Shown piece after piece: positions 1-5,767 of a stretch of 6,689 nucleotides of DNA. The position numbers and the translations under genes were made by a program. The notes beneath the pieces are model-generated. The model searched no databases and was not told where the DNA came from. It saw only the letters and a list, made by a program, of their open reading frames with translations. The stretch lies in assembly GCA_011372335.1 (NCBI GenBank), contig DRSY01000013.1, positions 1-6,689 of the forward strand, written 5' to 3'. The first letter of the stretch is position 1. The number at the start of each line of letters is the position of its first letter. Origin of the DNA: Candidatus Woesearchaeota archaeon. GTDB lineage: Archaea > Nanobdellota > Nanobdellia > Woesearchaeales > SM23-78.

Positions 1-518
1 AGGATGTTGCATAGCTTAGTCTCTGCTGTTGGCACAGGTGTATAAGTAGTGCTTCCAGGATCAAGGCATCCATCATTCTCTACTTCTGTCTCATCAATAC
101 TATAATTAAACTGGCTAACTGCTGATGTTCCTCCTAGGAATTCTGATCCGTTCTTAGTTGAGCTGAAGGTTACGTTTAGCAGCCTGTTCCCTGTGTTATT
201 CACTATTATCCCTCCGCATGTAGTGTCTGCGTTTGCTGAGCAATCATTGAATCCTCCACTATTAGCAGTGTCAGTATCTATTACTATTGCTTGTGGTTGG
301 CCACTCCCAAAGTCAACGTTGGTATCAACAGTGCAAGAAGCATTCTGCTCTATTGTAAGATTAACCTGCCCAGCATCCGTAAGAGCTCTACCAGTCACCC
401 TCGGAGGTGCTAACACGATTATTTGGCTTAGCTTGTTAAGGCTTAGAAATGTTCCGCCAAGGCTGATCACAATAGCTGCAACTAATAATAATGCAAGACT
501 CTTATTAGATAACTCCAT
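1..518 (-). CDS. Anchored cysteine-rich surface protein, 3' end cut by window edge
   Basis: The visible 172 codons run from an ATG at 518 with no stop before the left edge. Residues about 7-28 form a hydrophobic signal-anchor (SLALLLVAAIVISLGGT), followed by a linker and then an ectodomain that is probably a beta-sandwich. Five cysteines are visible (about 62, 93, 101, 151, 170). Six N-X-S/T sequons are visible (NLT, NAS, NNT, NVT, NGS, NYS), consistent with an exported and perhaps N-glycosylated protein. It is a clear paralogue of the gene at 1941-2570, which predicts about 37 further residues, including a sixth cysteine, beyond the edge. The start is fixed by GGAGGT 9 nt upstream, the same spacing as in the paralogue. 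It follows the 401-residue membrane protein by 37 bp and is probably co-transcribed with it. I do not recognise a named family; the anchor-plus-six-Cys layout suggests a cell-surface structural or adhesion role, which is inference. Confidence 0.88.
   Translation of the reverse strand, partial: MELSNKSLALLLVAAIVISLGGTFLSLNKLSQIIVLAPPRVTGRALTDAGQVNLTIEQNASCTVDTNVDFGSGQPQAIVIDTDTANSGGFNDCSANADTTCGGIIVNNTGNRLLNVTFSSTKNGSEFLGGTSAVSQFNYSIDETEVENDGCLDPGSTTYTPVPTAETKLCNI
127..254 (-). repeat. Copy 1 of 128-bp near-identical paralogue block
   Basis: This stretch matches 2188-2315 at 127 of 128 positions. The only mismatch is T152 versus C2213, which changes Asn to Asp. It encodes the core from GFNDC to the FLGG turn, with two cysteines and the NNT and NVT sequons. 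Both flanks diverge abruptly at the DNA level. Confidence 0.93.
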
Positions 519-527
519 TTTTTTTCT

Positions 528-533
528 ACCTCC
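528..533 (-). promoter_or_regulatory. Ribosome-binding site GGAGGT for the partial surface gene
   Basis: The minus strand reads GGAGGT followed by 9 nt and then ATG (518). The paralogue at 2570 has the identical motif and spacing, which supports both starts. Confidence 0.8.
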
Positions 534-555
534 GCGTTGTTAAAAATATCATATC

Positions 556-1761
556 TTATTTATTAATCCTTTTTATATTTTTTCTTTTTGAAAAAACAAG
601 CAGGTATACAACGAAACACAGGATTATTATTAACAACACAATAAGAGCTATTAACGTATTCCTAATCGTAAAGACACGGCTTAGAAAACCAGGACCCCTC
701 CCTTCTTTTTCAGAAGGCTCCTCCACAACACTCACCACACCCTCGTACTCCTTGGTAAGATTCTCAAAGAATAACACCGTGCTTATATTATAATCATCTA
801 TGCTAAGAAGGCTGGTATCTAGATAGCCTGGGAGCACCACACTCCCCCACGCAGGTAGTTTCTTTGTAAGAGTTTCAAACGAGGTGATTTCTTCGGACTC
901 ATTATCCAGCACAGATACCTTTGCTCTCATATTAGGGATAGTCTCACTCCAAATACTCTCTACCACAACCTGGAAAGGCTTAATACCCCCAATAACCACT
1001 TCTCTTGTATAATTAACAAGCTCAACATCAAGACCTCCAAGCTTAAAATTAGTAGTTCTATTAGCTTGCTTACCATCATAATAAACTATTATACTAGCAT
1101 GATAACGCCCCTTCTCATAATCACCAGAATCCCATACGCCAAACAAGTTAACCTTCTCGCCTGGCTGGACATCACTCACACTATTAGTGCTTACCTCCCC
1201 TATTAATTTATCAAACCTGTCATAAACGAATATTAAGCCTCTCACACTATTAATAACCTCGTCACCTCTGCTTATAAGGACTGCTTCAAAAGGAATCTTC
1301 TCCCCTGCTTCCTTATTAGTAGCTTTGAATGAAGAGAACTCTAAGTACTTACCAGGATAAGGCACCCTTATATATATAGGCATTCTTATATGGACACGCA
1401 CATTAATCTGCGATGTTTGAGGCTCATCAAATATCTCACTAGCCGTTATATACCCCTTATGAACTCCTGGAGTGTCAAAAGAGGAAGGCATTACCACCTC
1501 GTAATTAACCTCGCAAGGCTCTACATCGCACCGAAGCTCCTTTTTATCAACAATTATTTTAAAACCATCAGCAGTGGTGTTTATCCCTAAATGCGGGGTT
1601 CTCCCTCCAGTGCCCAACCTAGCTGTGCCTTTATACACATAATTAGGTATGAAATCAATCCTTACACTACCAGGGCTTACACTCACACCGTAACTTATAA
1701 GCGTATTACCGAGAAGAACCAGTGATAAGATTATGAGCAGACTAAAGATGTTCTTCCTCAT
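556..1761 (-). CDS. Type I membrane protein with Ig-like ectodomain, WxL-interacting-protein-like layout
   Basis: The 401-residue product starts MRKN and continues into a hydrophobic signal peptide to about residue 25 (ending near SYG). A long extracellular part follows, then one membrane helix (about 369-390) and a short basic cytoplasmic tail (KRKNIKRINK). The ectodomain looks like consecutive beta-sandwich domains. The first (about 25-145) carries a close cysteine pair (78 and 83) and a PSSFDTPGVHKGYI stretch. The second (about 150-245) contains QPGEKVNLFG and GRYHASIIVYYDG. A third spans about 250-355. Six sequons are present. The order of domains resembles bacterial DUF916-DUF3324 proteins, which pair with WxL surface proteins; I judge this from pattern alone. 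An in-frame TTG 36 nt upstream would add MLRRKRIFGIKK before the signal peptide, so I prefer the ATG at 1761. There is no strong Shine-Dalgarno. The next gene downstream is the partial surface protein. Confidence 0.87.
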   Translation of the reverse strand: MRKNIFSLLIILSLVLLGNTLISYGVSVSPGSVRIDFIPNYVYKGTARLGTGGRTPHLGINTTADGFKIIVDKKELRCDVEPCEVNYEVVMPSSFDTPGVHKGYITASEIFDEPQTSQINVRVHIRMPIYIRVPYPGKYLEFSSFKATNKEAGEKIPFEAVLISRGDEVINSVRGLIFVYDRFDKLIGEVSTNSVSDVQPGEKVNLFGVWDSGDYEKGRYHASIIVYYDGKQANRTTNFKLGGLDVELVNYTREVVIGGIKPFQVVVESIWSETIPNMRAKVSVLDNESEEITSFETLTKKLPAWGSVVLPGYLDTSLLSIDDYNISTVLFFENLTKEYEGVVSVVEEPSEKEGRGPGFLSRVFTIRNTLIALIVLLIIILCFVVYLLVFSKRKNIKRINK

Positions 1762-1794
1762 TTTTTTAATACCAAAAATCCTTTTTCTTCTTAA

Positions 1795-1810
1795 CAAGCA
1801 TATATGCTTG
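1795..1810 (-). promoter_or_regulatory. Perfect 16-bp palindrome enclosing a TATA box
   Basis: CAAGCATATATGCTTG is a perfect inverted repeat about 34-49 bp upstream of the ATG at 1761. Its centre, CATATATG, is the best TATA-like element for that gene; a start about 26 bp downstream would give a leader of roughly 15 nt. A dimeric regulator bound here would block TBP, so an operator role is possible but inferred. Confidence 0.5.
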
Positions 1811-1824
1811 GCTTGCTCTTCTTT

Positions 1825-1920
1825 AAAAATAATCTAAGAGATTATTAAAAAAAACGGTAGCTTGGAAAAAAGTAAAAAATATAATAATTAAATGAAATGC
1901 TTAAAAATTTAAAAAATAAG
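1825..1920 (-). terminator. T-rich terminator region with hairpin after the 209-residue gene
   Basis: In the minus transcript, the stop codon at 1941-1943 is followed by several runs of five to eight T residues (around 1904-1920, 1864-1880 and 1847-1855). A hairpin then follows with an 8-bp stem AATAATCT/AGATTATT (1828-1846, 3-nt loop) and another T run. Archaeal termination commonly uses such T tracts, so the downstream 401-residue gene is probably a separate transcription unit. Confidence 0.5.
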
Positions 1921-1940
1921 GGTGTATATGTCTTCTCTTT

Positions 1941-2570
1941 TTAAGAGCCTGCGTCTACGCAGTTTACGTTGATGGTTGTGGTCTTGGTTCCTGGTGGTGT
2001 GTCAGGTTTTATTTCTACTTGGAAGTCCATTAGTATTGTGTTCCTGTCAGTTGTGTAGTTGAGGATGTTGCATAGCTTAGTAGCTGTTGTTGGTACATTG
2101 GTGTAGGAGCTACTCCCTGGGTCTTCGCATGCATTATTCTCTATTTCTGCGTCATCAATCTTGTACTGGAACTGGTTGTCAAGCGAGGTTCCTCCTAGGA
2201 ATTCTGATCCGTCCTTAGTTGAGCTGAAGGTTACGTTTAGCAGCCTGTTCCCTGTGTTATTCACTATTATCCCTCCGCATGTAGTGTCTGCGTTTGCTGA
2301 GCAATCATTGAATCCGTAGGCTGTGTTATCACTGTCTGTGTCTATTGTTGCTGCTTGTGGTTGGCCACTCCCAAAATCAACACTGGTATCAACAGTGCAA
2401 GAAGCATTCTGCTCTACACTTACATTAACCTGTCCTGAACCAGTAAGAGCCATTCCTGTGATTCCACTAAGATCATTCAGCTTAGTAAGGCTCAGCATTG
2501 TGCCTCCAAGACTAATCACGATTGCTGCGACAAGTAGTAAAGCCAGACTCCTATTAGACATATCAGCCAT
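1941..2570 (-). CDS. Anchored six-cysteine surface protein, full-length paralogue
   Basis: The product is 209 residues. A short N-terminus (MADMSNRS) leads into a signal-anchor at about 8-28, a linker, and an extracellular domain rich in Thr, Asn and Asp with little Lys. Six cysteines (about 58, 90, 98, 148, 167, 204) could form three disulfides, and five sequons are present (NVS, NAS, NNT, NVT, NYT). The core starts with GQVNVSVEQNASC and the DFGSGQPQA segment, and ends with a QVEIKP...NVNC strand. An in-frame GTG at 2576 sits only 3 nt from GGAGGT. The ATG at 2570 has the 9-nt spacing seen in the paralogue, so I choose it. Conserved Cys and strand patterns suggest a secreted beta-sandwich of a kind I recall from DPANN genomes, but I cannot name a family or function. 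Confidence 0.9.
   Translation of the reverse strand: MADMSNRSLALLLVAAIVISLGGTMLSLTKLNDLSGITGMALTGSGQVNVSVEQNASCTVDTSVDFGSGQPQAATIDTDSDNTAYGFNDCSANADTTCGGIIVNNTGNRLLNVTFSSTKDGSEFLGGTSLDNQFQYKIDDAEIENNACEDPGSSSYTNVPTTATKLCNILNYTTDRNTILMDFQVEIKPDTPPGTKTTTINVNCVDAGS
2188..2315 (-). repeat. Copy 2 of 128-bp near-identical paralogue block
   Basis: This is the partner of 127-254, with one mismatch in 128 bp. A second, shorter similar block follows (2353-2415 versus 289-351, 60 of 63 identical), shifted by one codon. Confidence 0.93.
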
Positions 2571-2579
2571 TTTCACTTT

Positions 2580-2585
2580 ACCTCC
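2580..2585 (-). promoter_or_regulatory. Ribosome-binding site GGAGGT deciding the start at 2570
   Basis: GGAGGT lies 9 nt before ATG 2570 but only 3 nt before the in-frame GTG 2576, which favours the ATG. Confidence 0.78.
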
Positions 2586-2605
2586 ATTATTTCTTTGCTT
2601 TACCT

Positions 2606-2613
2606 TTTTTATA
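2606..2613 (-). promoter_or_regulatory. Possible TATA box for the 209-residue gene
   Basis: The minus strand reads TATAAAAA about 36-43 bp upstream of the ATG at 2570, which would put the transcript start close to the ribosome-binding site. The gap behind the 81-residue gene has no T-run terminator, so read-through from that gene is equally possible. Confidence 0.3.
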
Positions 2614-2645
2614 CAGGTTAGGGATTTTATTAATTTTTTATTGGG

Positions 2646-2891
2646 TTATTCGGGTTCGAGTATTGTAAGCGTCACATGCCCTGTAGCACTATCTCTTTGC
2701 GGCGGCGGGAGTATTGTTAGGCTCACCTCGCCCTGCGTAGTCACACCCTTACCTCCAGCAGTGGTTGGTTGTGGAACCACTACCTTTGTATTGCTTACCT
2801 CGTTAAGCACAACAAAGGTTCCTAGAATGGATATTACCACTGTTAGTATGACAAGAACAACTATGGTTTTATTAGAAATATCCTCTGCCAT
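2646..2891 (-). CDS. Small anchored mini-protein with duplicated beta-strand motif
   Basis: The product is 81 residues. The N-terminus MAEDISNKT and a hydrophobic segment (about 9-30) match the anchor layout of the two cysteine-rich neighbours (SNK/SNR followed by a helix ending LGT or GGT). A Thr/Gly/Pro linker follows, then two copies of one short motif: QGEVSLTILPP (about 53-63) and TGHVTLTILEP (about 70-80). The motif resembles the first strand of the neighbours' ectodomain (GQVNLTI), but the rest of that domain and all cysteines are absent. The start is supported by AGGTGA 4 nt upstream of the ATG and a BRE/TATA further upstream. It lies 75 bp ahead of the 209-residue gene and may form an operon with it. 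The product is unrecognised; a surface role alongside its neighbours is inference. The C-terminus reaches a normal TAA, so it is not obviously truncated. Confidence 0.8.
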   Translation of the reverse strand: MAEDISNKTIVVLVILTVVISILGTFVVLNEVSNTKVVVPQPTTAGGKGVTTQGEVSLTILPPPQRDSATGHVTLTILEPE

Positions 2892-2894
2892 TTT

Positions 2895-2900
2895 TCACCT
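2895..2900 (-). promoter_or_regulatory. Ribosome-binding site AGGTGA of the mini-protein
   Basis: The minus strand reads GGGTGAAGGTGAAAAATG, in which two overlapping-type GGTGA motifs precede the ATG. GGTGA is a common archaeal Shine-Dalgarno core. Confidence 0.7.
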
Positions 2901-2994
2901 TCACCCATCATTATTTTTTTTATTCCTGAATTTTGAAATCCTGAGTTATACTCTTCTTATCAGTCTTTATCTTTAACCTCTGATTATATGAAAA

Positions 2995-3009
2995 TATATA
3001 AATCTTTCG
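2995..3009 (-). promoter_or_regulatory. Archaeal BRE/TATA promoter of the mini-protein gene
   Basis: The minus strand reads CGAAAGATTTATATA: a purine-rich BRE followed by TTTATATA (3002-2995). A start about 26 bp downstream (near 2972) would give a leader of about 80 nt before ATG 2891. Confidence 0.6.
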
Positions 3010-3010
3010 C

Positions 3011-3080
3011 TTAACAACCCCATTCCTGGGTGAATACTGAGAAAAGGGTAAGCCACGGGGTAGCATATCAACATCCCGGA
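3011..3080 (-). other. GC-rich intergenic island, candidate structured RNA
   Basis: By my count 34 of 70 bases are G or C here, against about 19% in 3081-3170. On the minus strand UCCGGG can pair with CCC(A)GGA as an outer stem. UGAUAU can pair with GUAUUCA (one bulge), and GCUAC/GUGGC forms an inner hairpin with a CCC loop. A TATA-like TATAAAA (3127-3121) stands at a suitable distance upstream. On the plus strand a 27-codon frame (GTG 3030 to TAG 3113) also crosses it. I do not recognise a known RNA family, so this remains a candidate. Confidence 0.3.
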
Positions 3081-3097
3081 ATAAGAATAAAAATTAG
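3081..3097 (-). terminator. Possible T-rich terminator after valS
   Basis: The minus transcript reads CTAATTTTTATTCTTAT about 80 nt past the valS stop. It is the strongest T tract in this gap; no hairpin precedes it. Confidence 0.25.
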
Positions 3098-3135
3098 TGG
3101 AGTCAACTTTTAGAACCAACTTTTATATTAACTAA

Positions 3136-3168
3136 TTCATTATTTAACTTTAATTTCATTATTTAACT
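3136..3168. repeat. Direct repeat TTCATTATTTAACT, two copies
   Basis: Exact 14-bp copies lie at 3136-3149 and 3155-3168, just past the valS stop. A second short pair, CAACTTTTA, lies at 3104-3112 and 3117-3125. Function unknown; low complexity alone may explain them. Confidence 0.6.
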
Positions 3169-3177
3169 CTTATTACC

Positions 3178-5634
3178 TTACTCTATCTTTATCCTGAACT
3201 CATCGCCCTGTTTAAGTTCAAGCTTCTTTGCTCTTACCGTACTTATCACGTCTTGTTCTAAACCTTTGAGATCCTCGTCCTTTATCTTATTAATATCAAG
3301 AGGCGCTTCAGCAACTACTCTGCTAAGCTCATCTTTAAGAGACATTTTCTGAGCAGTCTTATACTTACGTACTTCTCTGATAATACTCACAGCAAGCTCT
3401 CCTGCTTGCTCAGCAACTTCATCATTAAGCTTAGCATCATAGCTGGGCCACGTACTTATATGAATACTCTTACACCCCTCTTTGTCCTTAGCAGAATAAT
3501 AAGCCTGATAAAGTTCTTCTGTGATATGAGGCATAATAGGAGCAAAGAGTTTTAGGATGCCAAGAAGAACACTGTACATCGTTCTCTGAGCACTCAGCTT
3601 TCCCTTATTCTTATTCTCTTTATCAGAACTATAAAGCCTGTTCTTAACAATCTCAAGGTAGTAATCACAGAAGACATGCCAGAAGAAATTATCAGTTGCT
3701 TTTTTTGGCTCGCTGAAGTTGTACTCATCAAAGCACTCCCCTGCTAATCTTACCAGCTTATTAAACCTTATAAGCAGCCACTTATCAATTACTTCTAAAT
3801 CCTTGAATACGAGCTTATCACCCGCTGCCTTATCATAATCTTCTAAGTGGGAATAGCAGAACCTAGCAGCGTTCCACAGCTTAATAATAGTTTTCTTACC
3901 AGAAACCAGTTCTTTCTCTGGGAAGTTAAGGTCTTCTCCGAGCTTAGAGCTTGCCGCCATATACCTCAAAGCATCTGCTGAGTACTTCTTTATCATGACT
4001 TGAGGCTCAATTATATTACCCCTAGACTTACTCATCTTCTTCCCCTTAGGGTCAAGCATCCACCCATTTATAAAGCAGTCATGCCATGGCTTCATATTAA
4101 AATGAAGCTTGCTTTTCACCACTGTATTGAATAGCCAGAAGGATATTATATCATGCCCTTGAGGTCTCAGGTTCATAGGGTTCTTTAGGAGGTACTCGTA
4201 AACAGCTCTGTCCTTATTCTTAAACAGCTCTTTCACAATGGTAGGTGTGAGAGAGGAAGTAGCCCATGTATTAATAACATCTGTTTCAGGGATGATCTTC
4301 TTACTCTTACACTTAGGACACTGACTTACAGGAGGTTCATCCTCTAAGGGGTCTACAGGCAGATCCTCTTCCTTTGCAAGGATAACCTCATCGCAATCCT
4401 CACAGTACCATACCGGAAAAGGTATCCCAAAGTATATCTGCCTAGAAATACACCAATCCCATTTTAAACCCTTAACCCAGTTATCATACCTGTTCTTCAT
4501 ATGAGGCGGATACCAGTTAAGCTCCTCGCCCCACTTCAGCATCTCCTCTTTTAAATCAAGGTACTTGATGAACCACTGCTTGCTATGAACGAACTCAATA
4601 GGAGTATCGCACCGCTCATGACAATTAACTTCATGAACTATCTGCTTCTGACCCTTTAATAATCCCTTTGCGTGTAAGTCCATTACTATCTTCTTCTGAG
4701 CCTCTGAAATGCTTAGACCCTCATAACCCTTTGCAAGAGCACTCATTCTGCCATCCCTAGTAATAGCTTCTTTAACAGGAAGACCGTATTCTTTCTGCCA
4801 CTCCATATCCGTCTGATCCCCGAACGTGCAACACATAACAATACCCGTTCCTTTCTCAGGATCCACTCTTTCATCCTCGAATATTGGTACCTCGAAATCA
4901 AACAAAGGGACCTTTGCTTTCTTACCTTTCAAATGCTTATACCTCTTATCATTCGGGTGATAGAAAACCGCAACACAAGCAGGTAATAACTCAGGTCTTG
5001 TAGTGGCAATAACCAGTTCTTTGCCATCCACTTCGAAAACAACATCATTAAAAAAAGCGTTTTTCTTCTTATCAACCAACTCAACTTGGGAGATGGCTGT
5101 CTCGCACTTAGGGCACCACATAGTAGCAGCTTCAGTCCTATAAGCCCTTCCCATTTTATACAGTTCTATGAATGACCACTGAGATATCCTCTGACAATGC
5201 TTGTCAATAGTTGAATAGTTTATATCATAATCACAACTAACACCCAACCTTTTCCAATCATTAATATAGTTCTGTTTTAAACCAGACTCAAGAGTCTCTA
5301 AACAAAGCTTTCTAAAAGCCTTCCTACCCATATCCCTTGCTCTTACCTTCTTCAAATTCTGTATCAGTGTCTGGGTGGGCAGACCGTTATCATCAGTACC
5401 CAGAGGCTGAAGAACATTAAAACCTTTCATCCTCTTATACCTTGCTATGAAGTCCTGCTGGCTATTACCAAACGCATGACCCATATGCATCTTCCCACTA
5501 ACAGTGGGCGGAGGAGTATCAATACTATATATAGGCTTATCTGTTGTTAGCTCGAACTTATAGATCCCTTCTTCCTCCCAGTACTTCTGCCATTTGAGTT
5601 CAATCTTCTCAGCATCATAAGTCCTGTCTAACAT
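3178..5634 (-). CDS. valS: Valyl-tRNA synthetase, archaeal type
   Basis: This cytoplasmic class Ia enzyme charges tRNA-Val with valine using ATP and edits mischarged threonine. The 818-residue product shows the HIGH-like HMGH (50-53) in PPPTVSGKMHMGHA and the KMSKS loop (533-537) in GKKMSKSRGN. The CP1 editing domain has ATTRPE (about 210-215) and GTGIVMCCTFGD (262-273). Zinc-type cysteine pairs occur at 174/177, 338/342, 411/414 and 439/442. The helical anticodon-binding domain follows (about 585-715, including LFAPIMPHITEELY). Length and the lack of a long bacterial C-terminal arm fit the archaeal form. A TTG start 48 nt upstream would translate the promoter into MINTKFIYAYFPLITS. The TATA box 26-33 bp before ATG 5634 makes that unlikely, so I start at MLDRTYDAEKIE. 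One oddity is that the usual D-x-x-D-T-W reads DVINTW (Asn455). Confidence 0.97.
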   Translation of the reverse strand: MLDRTYDAEKIELKWQKYWEEEGIYKFELTTDKPIYSIDTPPPTVSGKMHMGHAFGNSQQDFIARYKRMKGFNVLQPLGTDDNGLPTQTLIQNLKKVRARDMGRKAFRKLCLETLESGLKQNYINDWKRLGVSCDYDINYSTIDKHCQRISQWSFIELYKMGRAYRTEAATMWCPKCETAISQVELVDKKKNAFFNDVVFEVDGKELVIATTRPELLPACVAVFYHPNDKRYKHLKGKKAKVPLFDFEVPIFEDERVDPEKGTGIVMCCTFGDQTDMEWQKEYGLPVKEAITRDGRMSALAKGYEGLSISEAQKKIVMDLHAKGLLKGQKQIVHEVNCHERCDTPIEFVHSKQWFIKYLDLKEEMLKWGEELNWYPPHMKNRYDNWVKGLKWDWCISRQIYFGIPFPVWYCEDCDEVILAKEEDLPVDPLEDEPPVSQCPKCKSKKIIPETDVINTWATSSLTPTIVKELFKNKDRAVYEYLLKNPMNLRPQGHDIISFWLFNTVVKSKLHFNMKPWHDCFINGWMLDPKGKKMSKSRGNIIEPQVMIKKYSADALRYMAASSKLGEDLNFPEKELVSGKKTIIKLWNAARFCYSHLEDYDKAAGDKLVFKDLEVIDKWLLIRFNKLVRLAGECFDEYNFSEPKKATDNFFWHVFCDYYLEIVKNRLYSSDKENKNKGKLSAQRTMYSVLLGILKLFAPIMPHITEELYQAYYSAKDKEGCKSIHISTWPSYDAKLNDEVAEQAGELAVSIIREVRKYKTAQKMSLKDELSRVVAEAPLDINKIKDEDLKGLEQDVISTVRAKKLELKQGDEFRIKIE

Positions 5635-5659
5635 ACTGGTTATTAGGGGAAAATAAGCG

Positions 5660-5667
5660 TATATAAA
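5660..5667 (-). promoter_or_regulatory. TATA box of valS, implying a leaderless transcript
   Basis: The minus strand reads ACAAAATTTATATACGC; TTTATATA occupies 5667-5660. A start about 26 bp past its centre falls near 5637, three bases before ATG 5634. No Shine-Dalgarno precedes the ATG, which fits leaderless initiation. Confidence 0.65.
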
Positions 5668-5704
5668 TTTTGTGTTAATCAAGAATCATGTAAGGACGTG
5701 CTAT

Positions 5705-5731
5705 AAAAAACAGGTTTTGAATTCCTAACTG
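5705..5731 (-). terminator. Hairpin plus T6 after the coiled-coil gene
   Basis: The minus transcript contains CAGTT...AACCTG (5-bp stem with one bulged C) followed immediately by TTTTTT (5710-5705), 37 nt past the stop codon and just ahead of the valS promoter. It would separate the two transcription units. Confidence 0.45.
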
Positions 5732-5767
5732 GCTTCTTCACTTCCTGTTACTAAGCAATCGCAATCT

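Noticed and set aside
193..543. Plus-strand reading frame of 116 codons
   Set aside because: It is the antisense shadow of the partial surface gene, which has a strong ribosome-binding site, a signal-anchor and a paralogue.
1390..1590. Plus-strand reading frame of 66 codons
   Set aside because: It lies inside the ectodomain of the 401-residue gene on the opposite strand, with no ribosome-binding site or recognisable protein features.
1935..1947. Small inverted repeat CTCTT/AAGAG over the stop codon of the 209-residue gene
   Set aside because: The stem is only 5 bp with a 3-nt loop and overlaps the coding end; the T tracts further downstream are a better termination signal.
2650..2670. GGTTCGAG resembling a tRNA T-loop
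   Set aside because: The flanks do not pair as a T-stem, no acceptor or anticodon arm is present, and the bases code for the C-terminus of the mini-protein.
2323..2976. Long plus-strand reading frame of 217 codons
   Set aside because: It lies antisense across two well-supported minus-strand genes and their gap. Its peptide has no coherent domain, and a similar antisense frame at 193-543 exists only because the underlying paralogues are alike.
3025..3075. C/D-box guide RNA within the GC island
   Set aside because: CTGA occurs on the plus strand, but no convincing RTGATGA box C at a suitable distance and no paired C'/D' boxes were found.
3104..3168. CRISPR-like repeat array
   Set aside because: The repeats are only 9 and 14 bp, two copies each, with 4-5 bp between copies, which does not fit a CRISPR array.
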